Program-made: the position numbers and the translations under genes | Assembly (NCBI GenBank): GCA_002339325.1 | Contig: DDKK01000008.1 | Location: 53,294-108,136 of the forward strand | Direction of reading: 5' to 3' | Length of the DNA stretch: 54,843 nt | Source of the DNA: Nitrospiraceae bacterium UBA2600 | GTDB lineage: Bacteria; Nitrospirota; Thermodesulfovibrionia; Thermodesulfovibrionales; Thermodesulfovibrionaceae | In this document: one piece after another, positions 7,600 to 17,591 of the stretch | Layout of the letters: each line of letters starts with the position of its first letter | Position numbering within the stretch: the stretch's first letter is position 1 | The notes under the pieces: generated by a model | Database searches by the model: none | What the model saw: only the letters and a program-made list of their open reading frames with translations | What the model was told of the DNA's origin: nothing

Positions 7600-8679
7600 A
7601 TGCACAAGACAGGAGTTGCCAACCTTCCCCTTCACTCTGGAAAAGCACCGCATTGGCTATTCAAAAGAATGAAAGCGCTTGCAAAATCATTAATAGAACT
7701 TATGGTTTTGGAATTTGGAAAGGTAGAGGTGATAAAAAGACTTTCAGACCCCTTCTGGTTTCAATCTATTGGATGTCTGCTGGGATTTGACTGGCACAGC
7801 AGTGGTGTTACAACTACTGTAACCGGAGCTATTAAAGAGGGAATTAGAGGAATGGAAGGCGAACTCGGTCTCTTTGTGGCAGGTGGTAAGGCAAAGAGAG
7901 CTATTCAGACTCCTCAGGAGATTTTACTCTATGCTGAACAGTTTGGTCTTGATACAGAAAATTTGCTCAGAGCAAGCAGGCTCTCTGCAAAGGTTGACAG
8001 TGCCGCTGTTCAGGACGGATTTAATCTCTATCATCATACGATTTTCTTTACCTCCGAGGGCAAATGGTGCGTAATTCAACAGGGAATGAATGAAACTCTC
8101 GGCATGGCAAGAAGATATCACTGGTTGAGCCTAACTCTTGAAAACTTTGTAGAAGAACCCCACACCGCCGTATGCTGCGATGTCAGAACAGAAACGCTTA
8201 ATTTTACGACAAAGGATGCCTCACCTCTAAGAGATGCCTCTGTTGAAATATCCAGAGAAACACCTGAAAAAGTGATAAAAGAAGTTATAAAAATCAAACA
8301 ACTCCATATGCCACTTAGACACAATATAAAAATTTCAGATATAAACCCTGAAAAACTTTATAAAGTTTTACTCAATACCTATGAACAGAGAGTCTCCAAC
8401 TTTGAATCTCTTCTTTTAGTAAAAGGAGTAGGAGCAAAAACTCTAAGAGCTCTCGCTCTAACAGCAGAGTTAATTTACGGAACTCCATTAAGTTTTAGAG
8501 ACCCTGCCAGATATAGCTTTGCCCATGGAGGAAAAGATGGCACTCCTTATCCTGTTGACAAAGAAGTCTACGATAGAACCATTGAGGTAATGAGAAAAGC
8601 TATAGAAAGGGCCAAAATTGACAGAGAAGACAAGACTAATACTCAGAGAAGACTATTAAAAATTCTTACTTTGACTTAG
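7600..8679 (+). CDS. DUF763 family protein
   Basis: The 359-aa soluble protein matches the DUF763 family, found in archaea and scattered bacteria, by its N-terminal TGVANLPLHSGKAPHWLF, by FDWHSSGVTTTVTGAIKEGI, and by the C-terminal segment LLLVKGVGAKTLRALALTAELIYG, which contains a helix-hairpin-helix-like GVGAKTLRAL. The HhH-like stretch hints at nucleic-acid contact, but the biochemical role of the family is not known to me. No signal peptide or membrane segment is seen. The start is probably leaderless (see the 7565-7599 promoter entry). Confidence 0.9.
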   Translation: MHKTGVANLPLHSGKAPHWLFKRMKALAKSLIELMVLEFGKVEVIKRLSDPFWFQSIGCLLGFDWHSSGVTTTVTGAIKEGIRGMEGELGLFVAGGKAKRAIQTPQEILLYAEQFGLDTENLLRASRLSAKVDSAAVQDGFNLYHHTIFFTSEGKWCVIQQGMNETLGMARRYHWLSLTLENFVEEPHTAVCCDVRTETLNFTTKDASPLRDASVEISRETPEKVIKEVIKIKQLHMPLRHNIKISDINPEKLYKVLLNTYEQRVSNFESLLLVKGVGAKTLRALALTAELIYGTPLSFRDPARYSFAHGGKDGTPYPVDKEVYDRTIEVMRKAIERAKIDREDKTNTQRRLLKILTLT

Positions 8680-8903
8680 CCTCCTGAGTTTGTCGAGTCT
8701 ATTTAAAAACTTGTAACCTATTGACATTCAATAAATTACAAACCCTAAAATTTTTCCATCACCTCCATCTGTCATTCCGATAGCTTCATTAAAATCAACC
8801 TATCATTTCCAGAATTTGAAAAAATGATGTGGATTTAGAATTTTATCTAATCGATTGTAATTTGAAACACCCAAATGCTAAAATTCAAACGAAGGTTCTT
8901 TAA

Positions 8904-11900
8904 ATGAAATTTAAAAAATTTTTAATTTATTTTACCGTTTTTACTTTTACTTTACTCTTTCACTCAATTTACGTCTATGCTCAAGCAAGTATAAAACTAT
9001 TCTCTCCTCAAGGTTATGTCAATGGAGTAAAGCAGGTTAAAGTTGTATTTTCAGAACAGATAGTTACTTTTGGCGATATAAATGCTCCTCAACCTTTTGA
9101 CATAAAGTGTGACATAAAAGGTAAAGGAACTTGGCTTGATGAAAAAACATGGATTTATGATTTTGAGAGAGAAATTCCTGCAGGAGTTAGATGTGAATTT
9201 ACTTTGAGAGCTCATATCAAAACTCTCTCAGGAAGAGAGATAGTAGGGCAGAAAAATTTCCAATTCAATACAGGTGGTCCATCAATAATTCAATCATTTC
9301 CAGGAGAAGTTGACGGAATTGACGAGAATCAGGCTTTTATTCTTCATCTTGATGGAGAGCCAGACGAAAGCTCAGTCTTGTCAAATGTTTACTGTGCCAT
9401 TGAAGGAATTAATGAAAGAGTTGGAATAATAATCATCAAGGGAGAAGAGCGATACAAGATTTTAAGATCCTATGGTTTAAAAGAATCCGAACTAAAAAAC
9501 CAATTCAGAATTATAGTTCAATGTAAAAGAACCTTTCCCAATAACTCAAGAGTAAAACTCATATGGGGAAAAGGAGTAAAGTCCTCCTCGGGAATTGAAA
9601 ATCAAAAGGAACAGGTTCTTAATTTCAAGACGAGAGAAGCCTTCACAATAAATCTAAAATGTTCAAGGGAAAAACCAGACTCTGGATGTATCCCTTTGCT
9701 TCCGATTAGAGTCTATTTCTCTTCAATGGTACCAATCAAGTATGCTGAAAAGATAGTACTAAAGGGTACCAAGAAAACATACAAACCCTCAAAGTATGAA
9801 GGTGATTCCTTTGACGAAGATGACAAAGAACCTGAATTCGTAAGGGAAGTTATCTTCAAAGGTCCCTTTCCTGAAAAAGAAACCTTTACATTGGAGATTC
9901 CAAAGGATATTAAAGATGAAGACGGAAGGATACCACTAAACATAAAAAGTTTCCCCCTAAAAGTTAAAACAGAAGAGTATCCACCTCTGGCAAAATTTTC
10001 ATCTCGCTTTGGAATTATTGAACTCAAGGAACCTACACTACCCGTAACCCTTAGAAATATTGAGTCTCAGCTTAAAACAAGATTGCTCAGCATTGGAAAT
10101 GAGGACAAAAAAGAAAAGACTCAAGTAAACGGAAAGGTACATAAAGTAAATTTAGAGAGGGAAACTAAAATAATTGAATGGCTTAAAATTGTTGAAAATG
10201 CAAGCAGAAGAAAGCCTATTTTGAAAAAGGTGTCAGAAACAAAAGAGTTTTCCTTACCAAAACCGCATGCATCAAAGGACTTTGAGGTTGTCGGTATTCC
10301 CCTTAAAGAAGCAGGTTTTTATGTTGTAGAGCTTGAAAGTGAGATACTTGGCGCATCCCTTCTTGGAGAGAAAAAGCCTATGTATGTTCAAACAGCTGCA
10401 TTGGTCACAAATTTATCAGTCCATTTCAAATGGGGGAGAGAAAACTCTCTTGTCTGGGTTACTACCCTTGAAGGAGCAGAACCTGTCAAGGATGCAGAGG
10501 TAAAAATTAGAGATTGCTCAGGTAAACTCATATGGACAGGCAAGACCGATTCCAATGGATTGGCTTATGTTAAACAAAACTTACCACAACCTAAATCTTG
10601 TAAAGCTCCAGAACCAAATGAAGAAAGTCACTTAGACTCAAAGCAACTCAAGTCTTTGAGAGATATTTATGAGGGATATTTTGTTTTTGCAAGAAAAGAC
10701 AATGATTTAAGCTTTGTTCACTCAAGTTGGGACGATGGAATAGAACCTTGGAGATTCAAACTTACAGAAGCGTGGGATTATCAAAAGGTAAAGGCACACA
10801 CTATATTTGACAGAATGCTTCTTAGGGCAGGTGAAACTCTCCATATGAAACACATTATCCGAAAGAGAACTATCTCAGGTTTTGAATACTTAAGTGAAAG
10901 GGAATTACCAAATACATTACAGATTCAGCATTTAGGCAGTAACCAGTCCTATGAATTTCCAATTAAATGGGATAAAAATGGTGTTGCCGAATCAGTTTGG
11001 CATATACCAAAGGATGCTAAGCTCGGCAGTTATGAAGTAATTTTATATAGGAAAGAACCCAAGAAGAGTAGAGATAATTTTGAAGAAAACACTTTTTCAT
11101 CAGGGATTTTTAGGATTGAAGAGTTTAGAGTGCCTCTAATGAAAGGAATAATCAAACCTTCTTCAACACCTCTCATAAATCCCTCAAAATTAGATTTAGA
11201 CATTTTTGTTGGCTATCTCGCTGGAGGAGGATTTAGCAATGGAAATATAAAAATCAGAGCTAAGCCCTATAAAAAGAGACTTTTTTTTGATGATTATGAG
11301 GACTTTGTCTTTTCTAATGGAGAATTAAAAGAAGGAATTTTCAAAGATGAATCTTTCACTGACGAAGAATCTCAGATAGAAAGGGCAGAGCAAAAAATTT
11401 ATTCCAGACATATTGTCTTAGATAATACGGGCAGTTCAAAAGTTACCATTGAGGGACTTGCAAAAATTTTATCTCCCGAGGACATGCACGTAGAGATAGA
11501 ATTTAGAGACCCTAATGGTGAGATTAATACTGTATCAACAAGAATACCCATTTATTCCTCATCAATTTTACTCGGCATAAGTCCTGAATCCTGGGCAGCT
11601 TCAAAAGAAAATTTAAGATTTAAAGTTTTAGCCTTAGACCTTCAAGGAAAACCTTTATCAAATGTTCCTATAAGAGTTAACTTACTTAAGAAAAAATACT
11701 ACTCCCATAGAAAAAAATTAATCGGTGGATTTTACGCCTATGAGCACATGACTGAGATTAAGTCCTATGGAGAGATATGTAAAGGTATAACAGACCAGTT
11801 AGGAATTCTTACCTGTGAGGTAAAATCTCCAGTTGCTGGAAACGTAATACTTCAGGCTTATGCTAACGATGAAAAGGGAAACCCCGCAGTTGTTCACAGA

Positions 11901-14591
11901 GATTTATGGGTTGTAGATAAAGAAGATGCATGGTTTGATATTAGTGACAGCGATAGAATTGACATACTTCCTGAGAAGAAAAGATACTCTCCCGGAGAAA
12001 AGGCAAAGGTACAAGTCCGAATGCCCTTCAGACAGGCAACAGCTCTTATTACTGTTGAGAGAGAAGGAATAATTGATGCATTTGTAAAAAAAATAGGCAG
12101 TAAAAATCCTGTAGTTGAGATTCCTATAAAAGATAACTATGCACCTAATGTCTTTATTTCATTATTGTGCTTAAGGGGTAGAGTTTCCGATATAAAACCA
12201 ACTGCCACTGTAGACCTTGGAAAACCGGCATTCAAACTTGGTTATACAGAGATAAAAGTAGATTGGGACTCCTATGAATTAAAAGTGAATGTTTCAACTG
12301 ACAAAACCGTATACAAAGTAAGGGAAAAAGCCTATGCGAAAATCAGGGTAACCAAAAAAGATGGAACTCCCTTAGGTGAAAAGGGTGAAGTTACAGTAGC
12401 AGCTATTGATGAAGGACTCCTTGAATTGATGCCAAACAAGAGTTGGAGACTCCTTGAATCGATGATGGGGAAAAGGGCAATCGAAGTTAAAACTTCAACT
12501 GCCCAGATGCAAGTTGTTGGCAAAAGACATTTTGGACTCAAAGCACTTCCACAGGGAGGTGGAGGAGGAAAACAGGTTACAAGAGAGCTCTTTGATACGC
12601 TTCTTCTGTGGAAAGGAAGAGTTCCGTTAGACGATAAAGGCGAAGCAACAGTAGAAATACCTCTCAATGACTCTATCACAAGCTTCAGAATTGTTGCAGT
12701 TGCCCATAGTGGAAAGGCAGCCTTTGGAACAGGTGAGGCTTCAATACGAACAACTCAAGATTTAATAATATTTTCAGGACTGCCTCCCTTTGTAAGAGAA
12801 GGAGATAAATTCTTCGCAGGCTTTACTTTTAGAAACACATCAGATAAACCTATGGATTTAACGATTTCTGGCTCAATGAATGCTAATCCTCTAAGTGAAC
12901 AATCAATAAAACTTGAACCTGGAGAGGCAAAGGAAATAGGCTGGAATGTGACAGTTCCAAATTCTATAAATAATCTTCAATGGGAAGTCTCAGCCTTGGA
13001 CAAAACAGCTAATATATCAGACAGAATAAAGGTAAAACAAACTGTTGGTCAGGCAATTCCTGTAAGAGTTTATCAGGCAACGCTGAGACAAATAGATAAA
13101 CCACTATCAATTGAAGTTGAAAAACCTGCAGAAGCTCTCCTTAACAGAGGAGGGCTGAGAGTCTCTTTGAGCAGTAGAATATCAGAAGGACTCTATGGTG
13201 TAGAGAAATTCATGAGGGATTATTCCTATACCTGTCTCGAACAAAAAATATCTCAAGCAATTGCTCTTCAAGATCAAGCTCTTTGGCAAAAGACAATGGC
13301 TGAATTACCTTCTTACTTAGACTCAGAAGGTCTTGTTAAATACTTTCCATCAATGCTTCATGGTAGTGATTATCTTACTGCTTATGTTTTATCTATATCA
13401 CACGAATCAGGTTTTGAAATTCCTTTGAAACTGAAAGAATCAATGCTTGAAGCGTTGTTAGCCTTTGTTGAGGGAAGAATAAAGAGAGCTTCTCCTATTT
13501 CAGCAGTAGACCTAACTATACGTAAACTGACTGCTTTAGAAGCATTATCAAGATTTGGTAAGGTTAAAATTGAACACATGGGCACTCTTAACATGAACCC
13601 TAATCTCTTACCTACATCAGCAGTCCTTGACTGGATTAATATTCTAATTAGAATGCCTGCTCTTCAAGACCGTGATAAGAAATTGAATGAGGCTCAAAAC
13701 ATTATTCGTTCAAGGCTTGATTTAAGAGGAACTAAGCTAAGCTTCTCATCAGCTTCAAGGGATAATCTTTGGTGGCTTATGATTTCAGAGGATTTAAATG
13801 CTCTAAGAACTATCCTAACCTTTTTAAATTTCAGGGATTGGGAAGAGGACATTCCTAAGATTGTCAATGGTTCAATTGGAATGCTTAAGTCTGGACATTG
13901 GAACACAACAACTGCAAATGCCTGGGGAGTTCTTGCAGTAAAGAAGTTTTCAGAAAAGTATGAAAAAACAGCTATAACTGGTGAGACGATTATTTCATTA
14001 AACAAAGAACAAAAAAATGTCTCTTGGGATAAAACTCCCAAGGGACAGTCTATCAATTTCCCTTGGCATAAAGAAAAGAGAAATCTCTCAGTTGAACACA
14101 AAGGAACTGGAAAACCATGGGTTACAATAAGCAGTCTATCAGCAATACCTTTAAAAGAGCCTCTGTGGAATGGTTTTACTGTCAAGAAGAGAGTAATACT
14201 AATTGAAAGGAAATTGAAAGACAGATGGAGCGTTGGCGATACTCTTAAAGTATCCCTTGAGTTTGAAGCCAAGTCAGATATGACTTGGGTAGTTGTAAAC
14301 GACCCTATACCTGCTGGAGCATCTATTTTAAGGGTTGGACTTGGAAGGGATTCGGGAATACTAACGGACAAAATTAAATCAAGATGGCTATCTCCTGCCT
14401 ATGAAGAACGTTCCTTTGAGGCTTATCGGGCATACTATGAATATTTACCAAAGGGAAAATGGACTGTCGAATACATAATCAGACTAAATAATGCTGGATT
14501 TTTCAATCTGCCTCCTACAAGAATCGAAGCCCTCTACTTTCCTGATATGTTTGGAGAATTACCTAACGGAAGATTTGAGATTGTGAAATAA
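8904..14591 (+). CDS. Bacterial alpha-2-macroglobulin family protein
   Basis: This large exported protease-trap protein has 1895 aa. The signal peptide covers about residues 1-27 (cleavage near VYA-QA) and has no lipobox, unlike E. coli YfhM. Macroglobulin-like beta domains fill the N-terminal two thirds. A glycine-rich loop (GGGGGK, near residue 1218) lies close to where a bait region is expected. The thioester motif C1444-L-E-Q1447 is intact in the helical thioester domain, so covalent capture of attacking proteases is expected. Family proteins are thought to protect the envelope and often pair with PBP1C; pbpC lies downstream at 15476. The protein is longer than YfhM (about 1650 aa). Confidence 0.93.
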   Translation: MKFKKFLIYFTVFTFTLLFHSIYVYAQASIKLFSPQGYVNGVKQVKVVFSEQIVTFGDINAPQPFDIKCDIKGKGTWLDEKTWIYDFEREIPAGVRCEFTLRAHIKTLSGREIVGQKNFQFNTGGPSIIQSFPGEVDGIDENQAFILHLDGEPDESSVLSNVYCAIEGINERVGIIIIKGEERYKILRSYGLKESELKNQFRIIVQCKRTFPNNSRVKLIWGKGVKSSSGIENQKEQVLNFKTREAFTINLKCSREKPDSGCIPLLPIRVYFSSMVPIKYAEKIVLKGTKKTYKPSKYEGDSFDEDDKEPEFVREVIFKGPFPEKETFTLEIPKDIKDEDGRIPLNIKSFPLKVKTEEYPPLAKFSSRFGIIELKEPTLPVTLRNIESQLKTRLLSIGNEDKKEKTQVNGKVHKVNLERETKIIEWLKIVENASRRKPILKKVSETKEFSLPKPHASKDFEVVGIPLKEAGFYVVELESEILGASLLGEKKPMYVQTAALVTNLSVHFKWGRENSLVWVTTLEGAEPVKDAEVKIRDCSGKLIWTGKTDSNGLAYVKQNLPQPKSCKAPEPNEESHLDSKQLKSLRDIYEGYFVFARKDNDLSFVHSSWDDGIEPWRFKLTEAWDYQKVKAHTIFDRMLLRAGETLHMKHIIRKRTISGFEYLSERELPNTLQIQHLGSNQSYEFPIKWDKNGVAESVWHIPKDAKLGSYEVILYRKEPKKSRDNFEENTFSSGIFRIEEFRVPLMKGIIKPSSTPLINPSKLDLDIFVGYLAGGGFSNGNIKIRAKPYKKRLFFDDYEDFVFSNGELKEGIFKDESFTDEESQIERAEQKIYSRHIVLDNTGSSKVTIEGLAKILSPEDMHVEIEFRDPNGEINTVSTRIPIYSSSILLGISPESWAASKENLRFKVLALDLQGKPLSNVPIRVNLLKKKYYSHRKKLIGGFYAYEHMTEIKSYGEICKGITDQLGILTCEVKSPVAGNVILQAYANDEKGNPAVVHRDLWVVDKEDAWFDISDSDRIDILPEKKRYSPGEKAKVQVRMPFRQATALITVEREGIIDAFVKKIGSKNPVVEIPIKDNYAPNVFISLLCLRGRVSDIKPTATVDLGKPAFKLGYTEIKVDWDSYELKVNVSTDKTVYKVREKAYAKIRVTKKDGTPLGEKGEVTVAAIDEGLLELMPNKSWRLLESMMGKRAIEVKTSTAQMQVVGKRHFGLKALPQGGGGGKQVTRELFDTLLLWKGRVPLDDKGEATVEIPLNDSITSFRIVAVAHSGKAAFGTGEASIRTTQDLIIFSGLPPFVREGDKFFAGFTFRNTSDKPMDLTISGSMNANPLSEQSIKLEPGEAKEIGWNVTVPNSINNLQWEVSALDKTANISDRIKVKQTVGQAIPVRVYQATLRQIDKPLSIEVEKPAEALLNRGGLRVSLSSRISEGLYGVEKFMRDYSYTCLEQKISQAIALQDQALWQKTMAELPSYLDSEGLVKYFPSMLHGSDYLTAYVLSISHESGFEIPLKLKESMLEALLAFVEGRIKRASPISAVDLTIRKLTALEALSRFGKVKIEHMGTLNMNPNLLPTSAVLDWINILIRMPALQDRDKKLNEAQNIIRSRLDLRGTKLSFSSASRDNLWWLMISEDLNALRTILTFLNFRDWEEDIPKIVNGSIGMLKSGHWNTTTANAWGVLAVKKFSEKYEKTAITGETIISLNKEQKNVSWDKTPKGQSINFPWHKEKRNLSVEHKGTGKPWVTISSLSAIPLKEPLWNGFTVKKRVILIERKLKDRWSVGDTLKVSLEFEAKSDMTWVVVNDPIPAGASILRVGLGRDSGILTDKIKSRWLSPAYEERSFEAYRAYYEYLPKGKWTVEYIIRLNNAGFFNLPPTRIEALYFPDMFGELPNGRFEIVK

Positions 14592-14600
14592 GTTTAAAAG

Positions 14601-14637
14601 AACTTCCCAAGAGATTCTTTTAATCCCTCGGGAAGTT
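14601..14637. terminator. Bidirectional terminator between alpha-2-macroglobulin and crystallin-like genes
   Basis: AACTTCCC (14601-14608) pairs with GGGAAGTT (14630-14637), and an inner GATT/AATC pairing lies in the loop. TTTT follows on the plus strand and an A/T-rich stretch lies on the other side. It sits between two convergent genes and can serve both. Confidence 0.75.
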
Positions 14638-14672
14638 TTAATTATTATAATAAACTAAATTTCAAGTGATAA

Positions 14673-15098
14673 TTAGTAACAATCATGATTCCTGTCAACT
14701 CTAAAGGATGATATTTTATCATTCCAGTTACTATTTCTTAAGTCTCTGAGACACAATGGAGCTTTACAATTTCCCTTCCAAGTTTGTGATCTTCCTCCAT
14801 AATTTACATGTTCATAAACTGTAACCATTACCTTTGCTCCTACTTTGATAGAGCTTATTGTATCATTCCAATTAATGGTCTTTTTACATATTGGATTATA
14901 AGTATTACCAACTAAACTTGAATAATTGGAACCAATTTTAGCACCCATCCAGCATCCACCATAGTTTATATGTTCAAAAAATATCACCTCATCTTCATTA
15001 GGTTCTCTTGTATTAGGATCACAGGACTGTGCAAAGGAAAGTGAGGAAATCATAAAAATTGAGAATAAAATAATAGAAATTTTTATAAATACTTTCAT
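14673..15098 (-). CDS. Secreted beta/gamma-crystallin-like protein
   Basis: The protein has 141 aa with a clear signal peptide (1-23, cut near SFA-QS). Two Greek-key-type repeats follow: VIFFEHINYGG with NDTISSIKVG, and VTVYEHVNYGG with NDKISSFRV. These are the beta/gamma-crystallin signature (aromatic-rich strand, then N/D-D-x-I-S-S). Six mature cysteines suggest disulfides. Microbial members bind calcium or, in the related I36 family, inhibit metalloproteases. The position between a protease-trap gene and pbpC would suit an envelope-protection role, but that is inference. AGGAGG precedes the ATG. Confidence 0.82.
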   Translation of the reverse strand: MKVFIKISIILFSIFMISSLSFAQSCDPNTREPNEDEVIFFEHINYGGCWMGAKIGSNYSSLVGNTYNPICKKTINWNDTISSIKVGAKVMVTVYEHVNYGGRSQTWKGNCKAPLCLRDLRNSNWNDKISSFRVDRNHDCY

Positions 15099-15475
15099 TT
15101 TTATCCTCCTTTCTTCTGAATTTTAAAGATAAAAAACTGCTAAAATCTGCAAAAGGTTAATTTTTCATAGAGCCTCCTTATCTTTTATTTAAGACTGTTC
15201 TCAGACTTAGCCTCTTGAAATTCAAGGAAGCATAAGCTGTTTACTAAAAAATGACTCGAATTGTCATTTTAATTTAGTAGAAAATCCAAACATCTACATG
15301 TCATTAATAACAATTCAAGATATCAATTTTCATAGAACAGCCTTCCATTGTTATTCAGAGTATATATAAAAGTTTTAATAGCGTCAATGTATCTAATAGC
15401 ATTATTAAAAAATTTTATATCTATTATGAGCTTGCAAAAAAATTTGCTTGATGATAAAATTTTGAAGGAATTTTT
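15099..15475. other. 377-bp divergent intergenic region with hairpin and pbpC promoter
   Basis: No convincing ORF or RNA gene is seen. It holds the Shine-Dalgarno of the crystallin-like gene at one end. A dyad pairs TACTAAAAAATGAC (15242-15255) with GTCATTTT and TTAGTA (15263-15279), with a 3-nt bulge and 7-nt loop. A sigma70-type promoter for pbpC lies at the other end: TTGCAA 15432-15437, 17-bp spacer, TAAAAT 15455-15460. The dyad has no T-run on either strand, so it is not a simple terminator. Confidence 0.6.
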
Positions 15476-17569
15476 ATGTTGATATTCCTATTAATTCTTA
15501 CATTTTTAGCTTTTTCAATTAATGCCTATGCTCTTCCTACTTTTGAAGAAGTAAAAAGCTCCTATAAAAAGTCTGATGTCTATCTACTTGACCGAAACGG
15601 AGAGATAATTCATGAACTTAGGATTGACCATAAAATTAGAAGACTTGAATGGGTTGATTTAAAAGATATCTCTCCATCACTAATCAAGGCAGTCATAAAA
15701 TTGGAGGATAAAAATTTTTATGAACACAGTGGTGTAGACTGGAAAGCATTAGGTAGCGCATTTATTGAAAATATACTGGGCGAAAAAAGCCGTGGAGCAA
15801 GCACAATTACTATGCAGCTTGTATCATTATTAGATAAAAATTTAAAACCAAAGGGAAAAAAGCGAACCTTATCTCAAAAAATTGAACAGATAAAAGCTGC
15901 CCTTGAATTAGAAAAAAGCTGGACAAAGGAGCATATTCTTGAAGCCTATCTAAATTTAGTCTCCTTTAGAGGAGAGCTTCAGGGAATAGCCTCAGCCTCA
16001 CAGGGATTATTTGGGAAAGAACCTTCAGGACTGACAGAGATTGAATCCCTCTTACTTGCATCATTAATACCCTCTCCAAATTCATTAATAGAAAAAATTG
16101 AGAAAAGGGCATGTTTGCTGTCTGAATCTCTTAAGTGGAACATTAAATGTGATGAAATAAAAGTATTAGCTCAATCTTCTATATACCGTCCCTATCACAT
16201 AAAACATACTGTCTCACTTGCTCCTCACGTGGCAAGGAGACTTATTAGAGAAAATAAGGATGTTAAATCTACATTAGACAAAAAATTACAAATTTTTGCA
16301 TTACAAACTCTTAGACACCATCTTAATCAACTTAGAGCTCAAAATGTTAATGATGGTGCAGTCTTAATAGTCGACAATAAAACAGGTGAGATTCTTGCCT
16401 ACATAGGAAATTCTGGAACAAATCCGAGCACAATACATGTAGACGGAGTTCTGGCAAAAAGGCAGGCAGGTTCAACGCTTAAACCATTTCTCTACGGTCT
16501 TGCTATCGAAAAAAGACTTATTACAGCAGCCTCACTGATTGAGGATACCCCTCTTAACGTTACAACAGAAAGGGGCATATATTCTCCAAAGAATTATGAC
16601 AACGAATACAGAGGATTAGTTACCGTAAGAACAGCCCTTGCCTCATCAATTAATATTCCTGCAGTGAGAGTATTGATGCTTCTGGGAGAGGAAAATTTTG
16701 CTTTGAGACTCAGGGAATTGGGTTTTGAAGGAGTAAAGGATGGAGAATATTATGGTCCATCTATGGCTCTTGGAACAGTGGATGTAAGCCTCTATGAACT
16801 TGTGAATGCCTATAGAACTCTTGCTAATAGAGGAAAATGGAGCAGTTTAACTCTAACTTTTGATAGGACAGCCTTAAAACAGAGAAAAGTGATGGAGGAA
16901 GATACAACATTTATAGTCTCCCATATACTTTCAGACAGAGAGGCAAGGAGTGAGACCTTTGGATTTGAAAATCCCATATCAACAAAGTTCTGGACTGCAG
17001 TGAAAACTGGAACGAGTAAAGACATGAGGGATAACTGGTGTATAGGTTTTTCTGAAAAATACACAGTTGGAGTATGGGTTGGCAATTTCATAGGCACACC
17101 TATGAAAAATGTATCAGGTGTATCAGGTGCTGCACCTATATGGCTTGAGATTATGAATTATCTTCACAGCAATATCCCATCCCGTCAGGCTAATCCACCC
17201 AAAACAGTAGTTAAAAAAAGAGTTCTTTTAAACGATGACTCTAAAGCAGAGAAAGAAGAATATTTTCTTAAGGGTACAGAAATTGAACATGTATTAACAC
17301 TCAAAGATAGGGGTCAAGATTCACCAAAGATAGTCTATCCTTCATCGGATACAATCATTGCCATTGACCCTGATATTCCAGAAGAAAATCAGTATGTAAC
17401 ACTTAGTTATAAACCACTAACAGAAAAATATGAGTGGTTAATCAATGGAGAAAAAACAGGTATAAAAACCCCTCAATTTTTATGGCAAACAAAACCTGGA
17501 AGTTATAGAATAAGCATAGTTGACAGTGAAAATAAACTCATCGACTCAGTAGAATTCATAGTTAAATGA
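15476..17569 (+). CDS. pbpC: Penicillin-binding protein 1C (bifunctional glycosyltransferase/transpeptidase)
   Basis: This inner-membrane, periplasm-facing enzyme polymerises and may cross-link peptidoglycan. It has 697 aa with an N-terminal membrane anchor (1-19). The GT51 domain spans about 50-220 (KLEDKNFYEHSGVDWKALGS, RGASTITMQLV). The transpeptidase domain spans about 285-560, with S333-T-L-K336, S391-I-N393 and K510-T-G-T intact. A C-terminal BiPBP_C-like beta domain covers about 600-697. E. coli PBP1C is 770 aa. The start has GAAGGA upstream and a promoter at 15432-15460. Its neighbour on the same strand is the alpha-2-macroglobulin gene, the usual partner. Confidence 0.94.
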   Translation: MLIFLLILTFLAFSINAYALPTFEEVKSSYKKSDVYLLDRNGEIIHELRIDHKIRRLEWVDLKDISPSLIKAVIKLEDKNFYEHSGVDWKALGSAFIENILGEKSRGASTITMQLVSLLDKNLKPKGKKRTLSQKIEQIKAALELEKSWTKEHILEAYLNLVSFRGELQGIASASQGLFGKEPSGLTEIESLLLASLIPSPNSLIEKIEKRACLLSESLKWNIKCDEIKVLAQSSIYRPYHIKHTVSLAPHVARRLIRENKDVKSTLDKKLQIFALQTLRHHLNQLRAQNVNDGAVLIVDNKTGEILAYIGNSGTNPSTIHVDGVLAKRQAGSTLKPFLYGLAIEKRLITAASLIEDTPLNVTTERGIYSPKNYDNEYRGLVTVRTALASSINIPAVRVLMLLGEENFALRLRELGFEGVKDGEYYGPSMALGTVDVSLYELVNAYRTLANRGKWSSLTLTFDRTALKQRKVMEEDTTFIVSHILSDREARSETFGFENPISTKFWTAVKTGTSKDMRDNWCIGFSEKYTVGVWVGNFIGTPMKNVSGVSGAAPIWLEIMNYLHSNIPSRQANPPKTVVKKRVLLNDDSKAEKEEYFLKGTEIEHVLTLKDRGQDSPKIVYPSSDTIIAIDPDIPEENQYVTLSYKPLTEKYEWLINGEKTGIKTPQFLWQTKPGSYRISIVDSENKLIDSVEFIVK

Positions 17570-17591
17570 TGAAGGAGACTAAAACAGACTT

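Noticed and set aside
8680..8903. Possible small RNA or gene in the 224-bp gap before the alpha-2-macroglobulin gene
   Set aside because: No ORF with a ribosome site, no stable hairpin and no terminator; only a plausible weak promoter (TTGTAA with TAAAAT) near the downstream gene.
14673..15098. Insertion sequence or transposon between alpha-2-macroglobulin and pbpC
   Set aside because: No transposase, terminal inverted repeats or target duplications are seen; the gene has a normal signal peptide and Shine-Dalgarno.
17570..17591. Terminator between convergent pbpC and proB
   Set aside because: The 22-bp gap has no hairpin; the two genes simply run up to each other, as do aroF/SemiSWEET and helicase/TPR.
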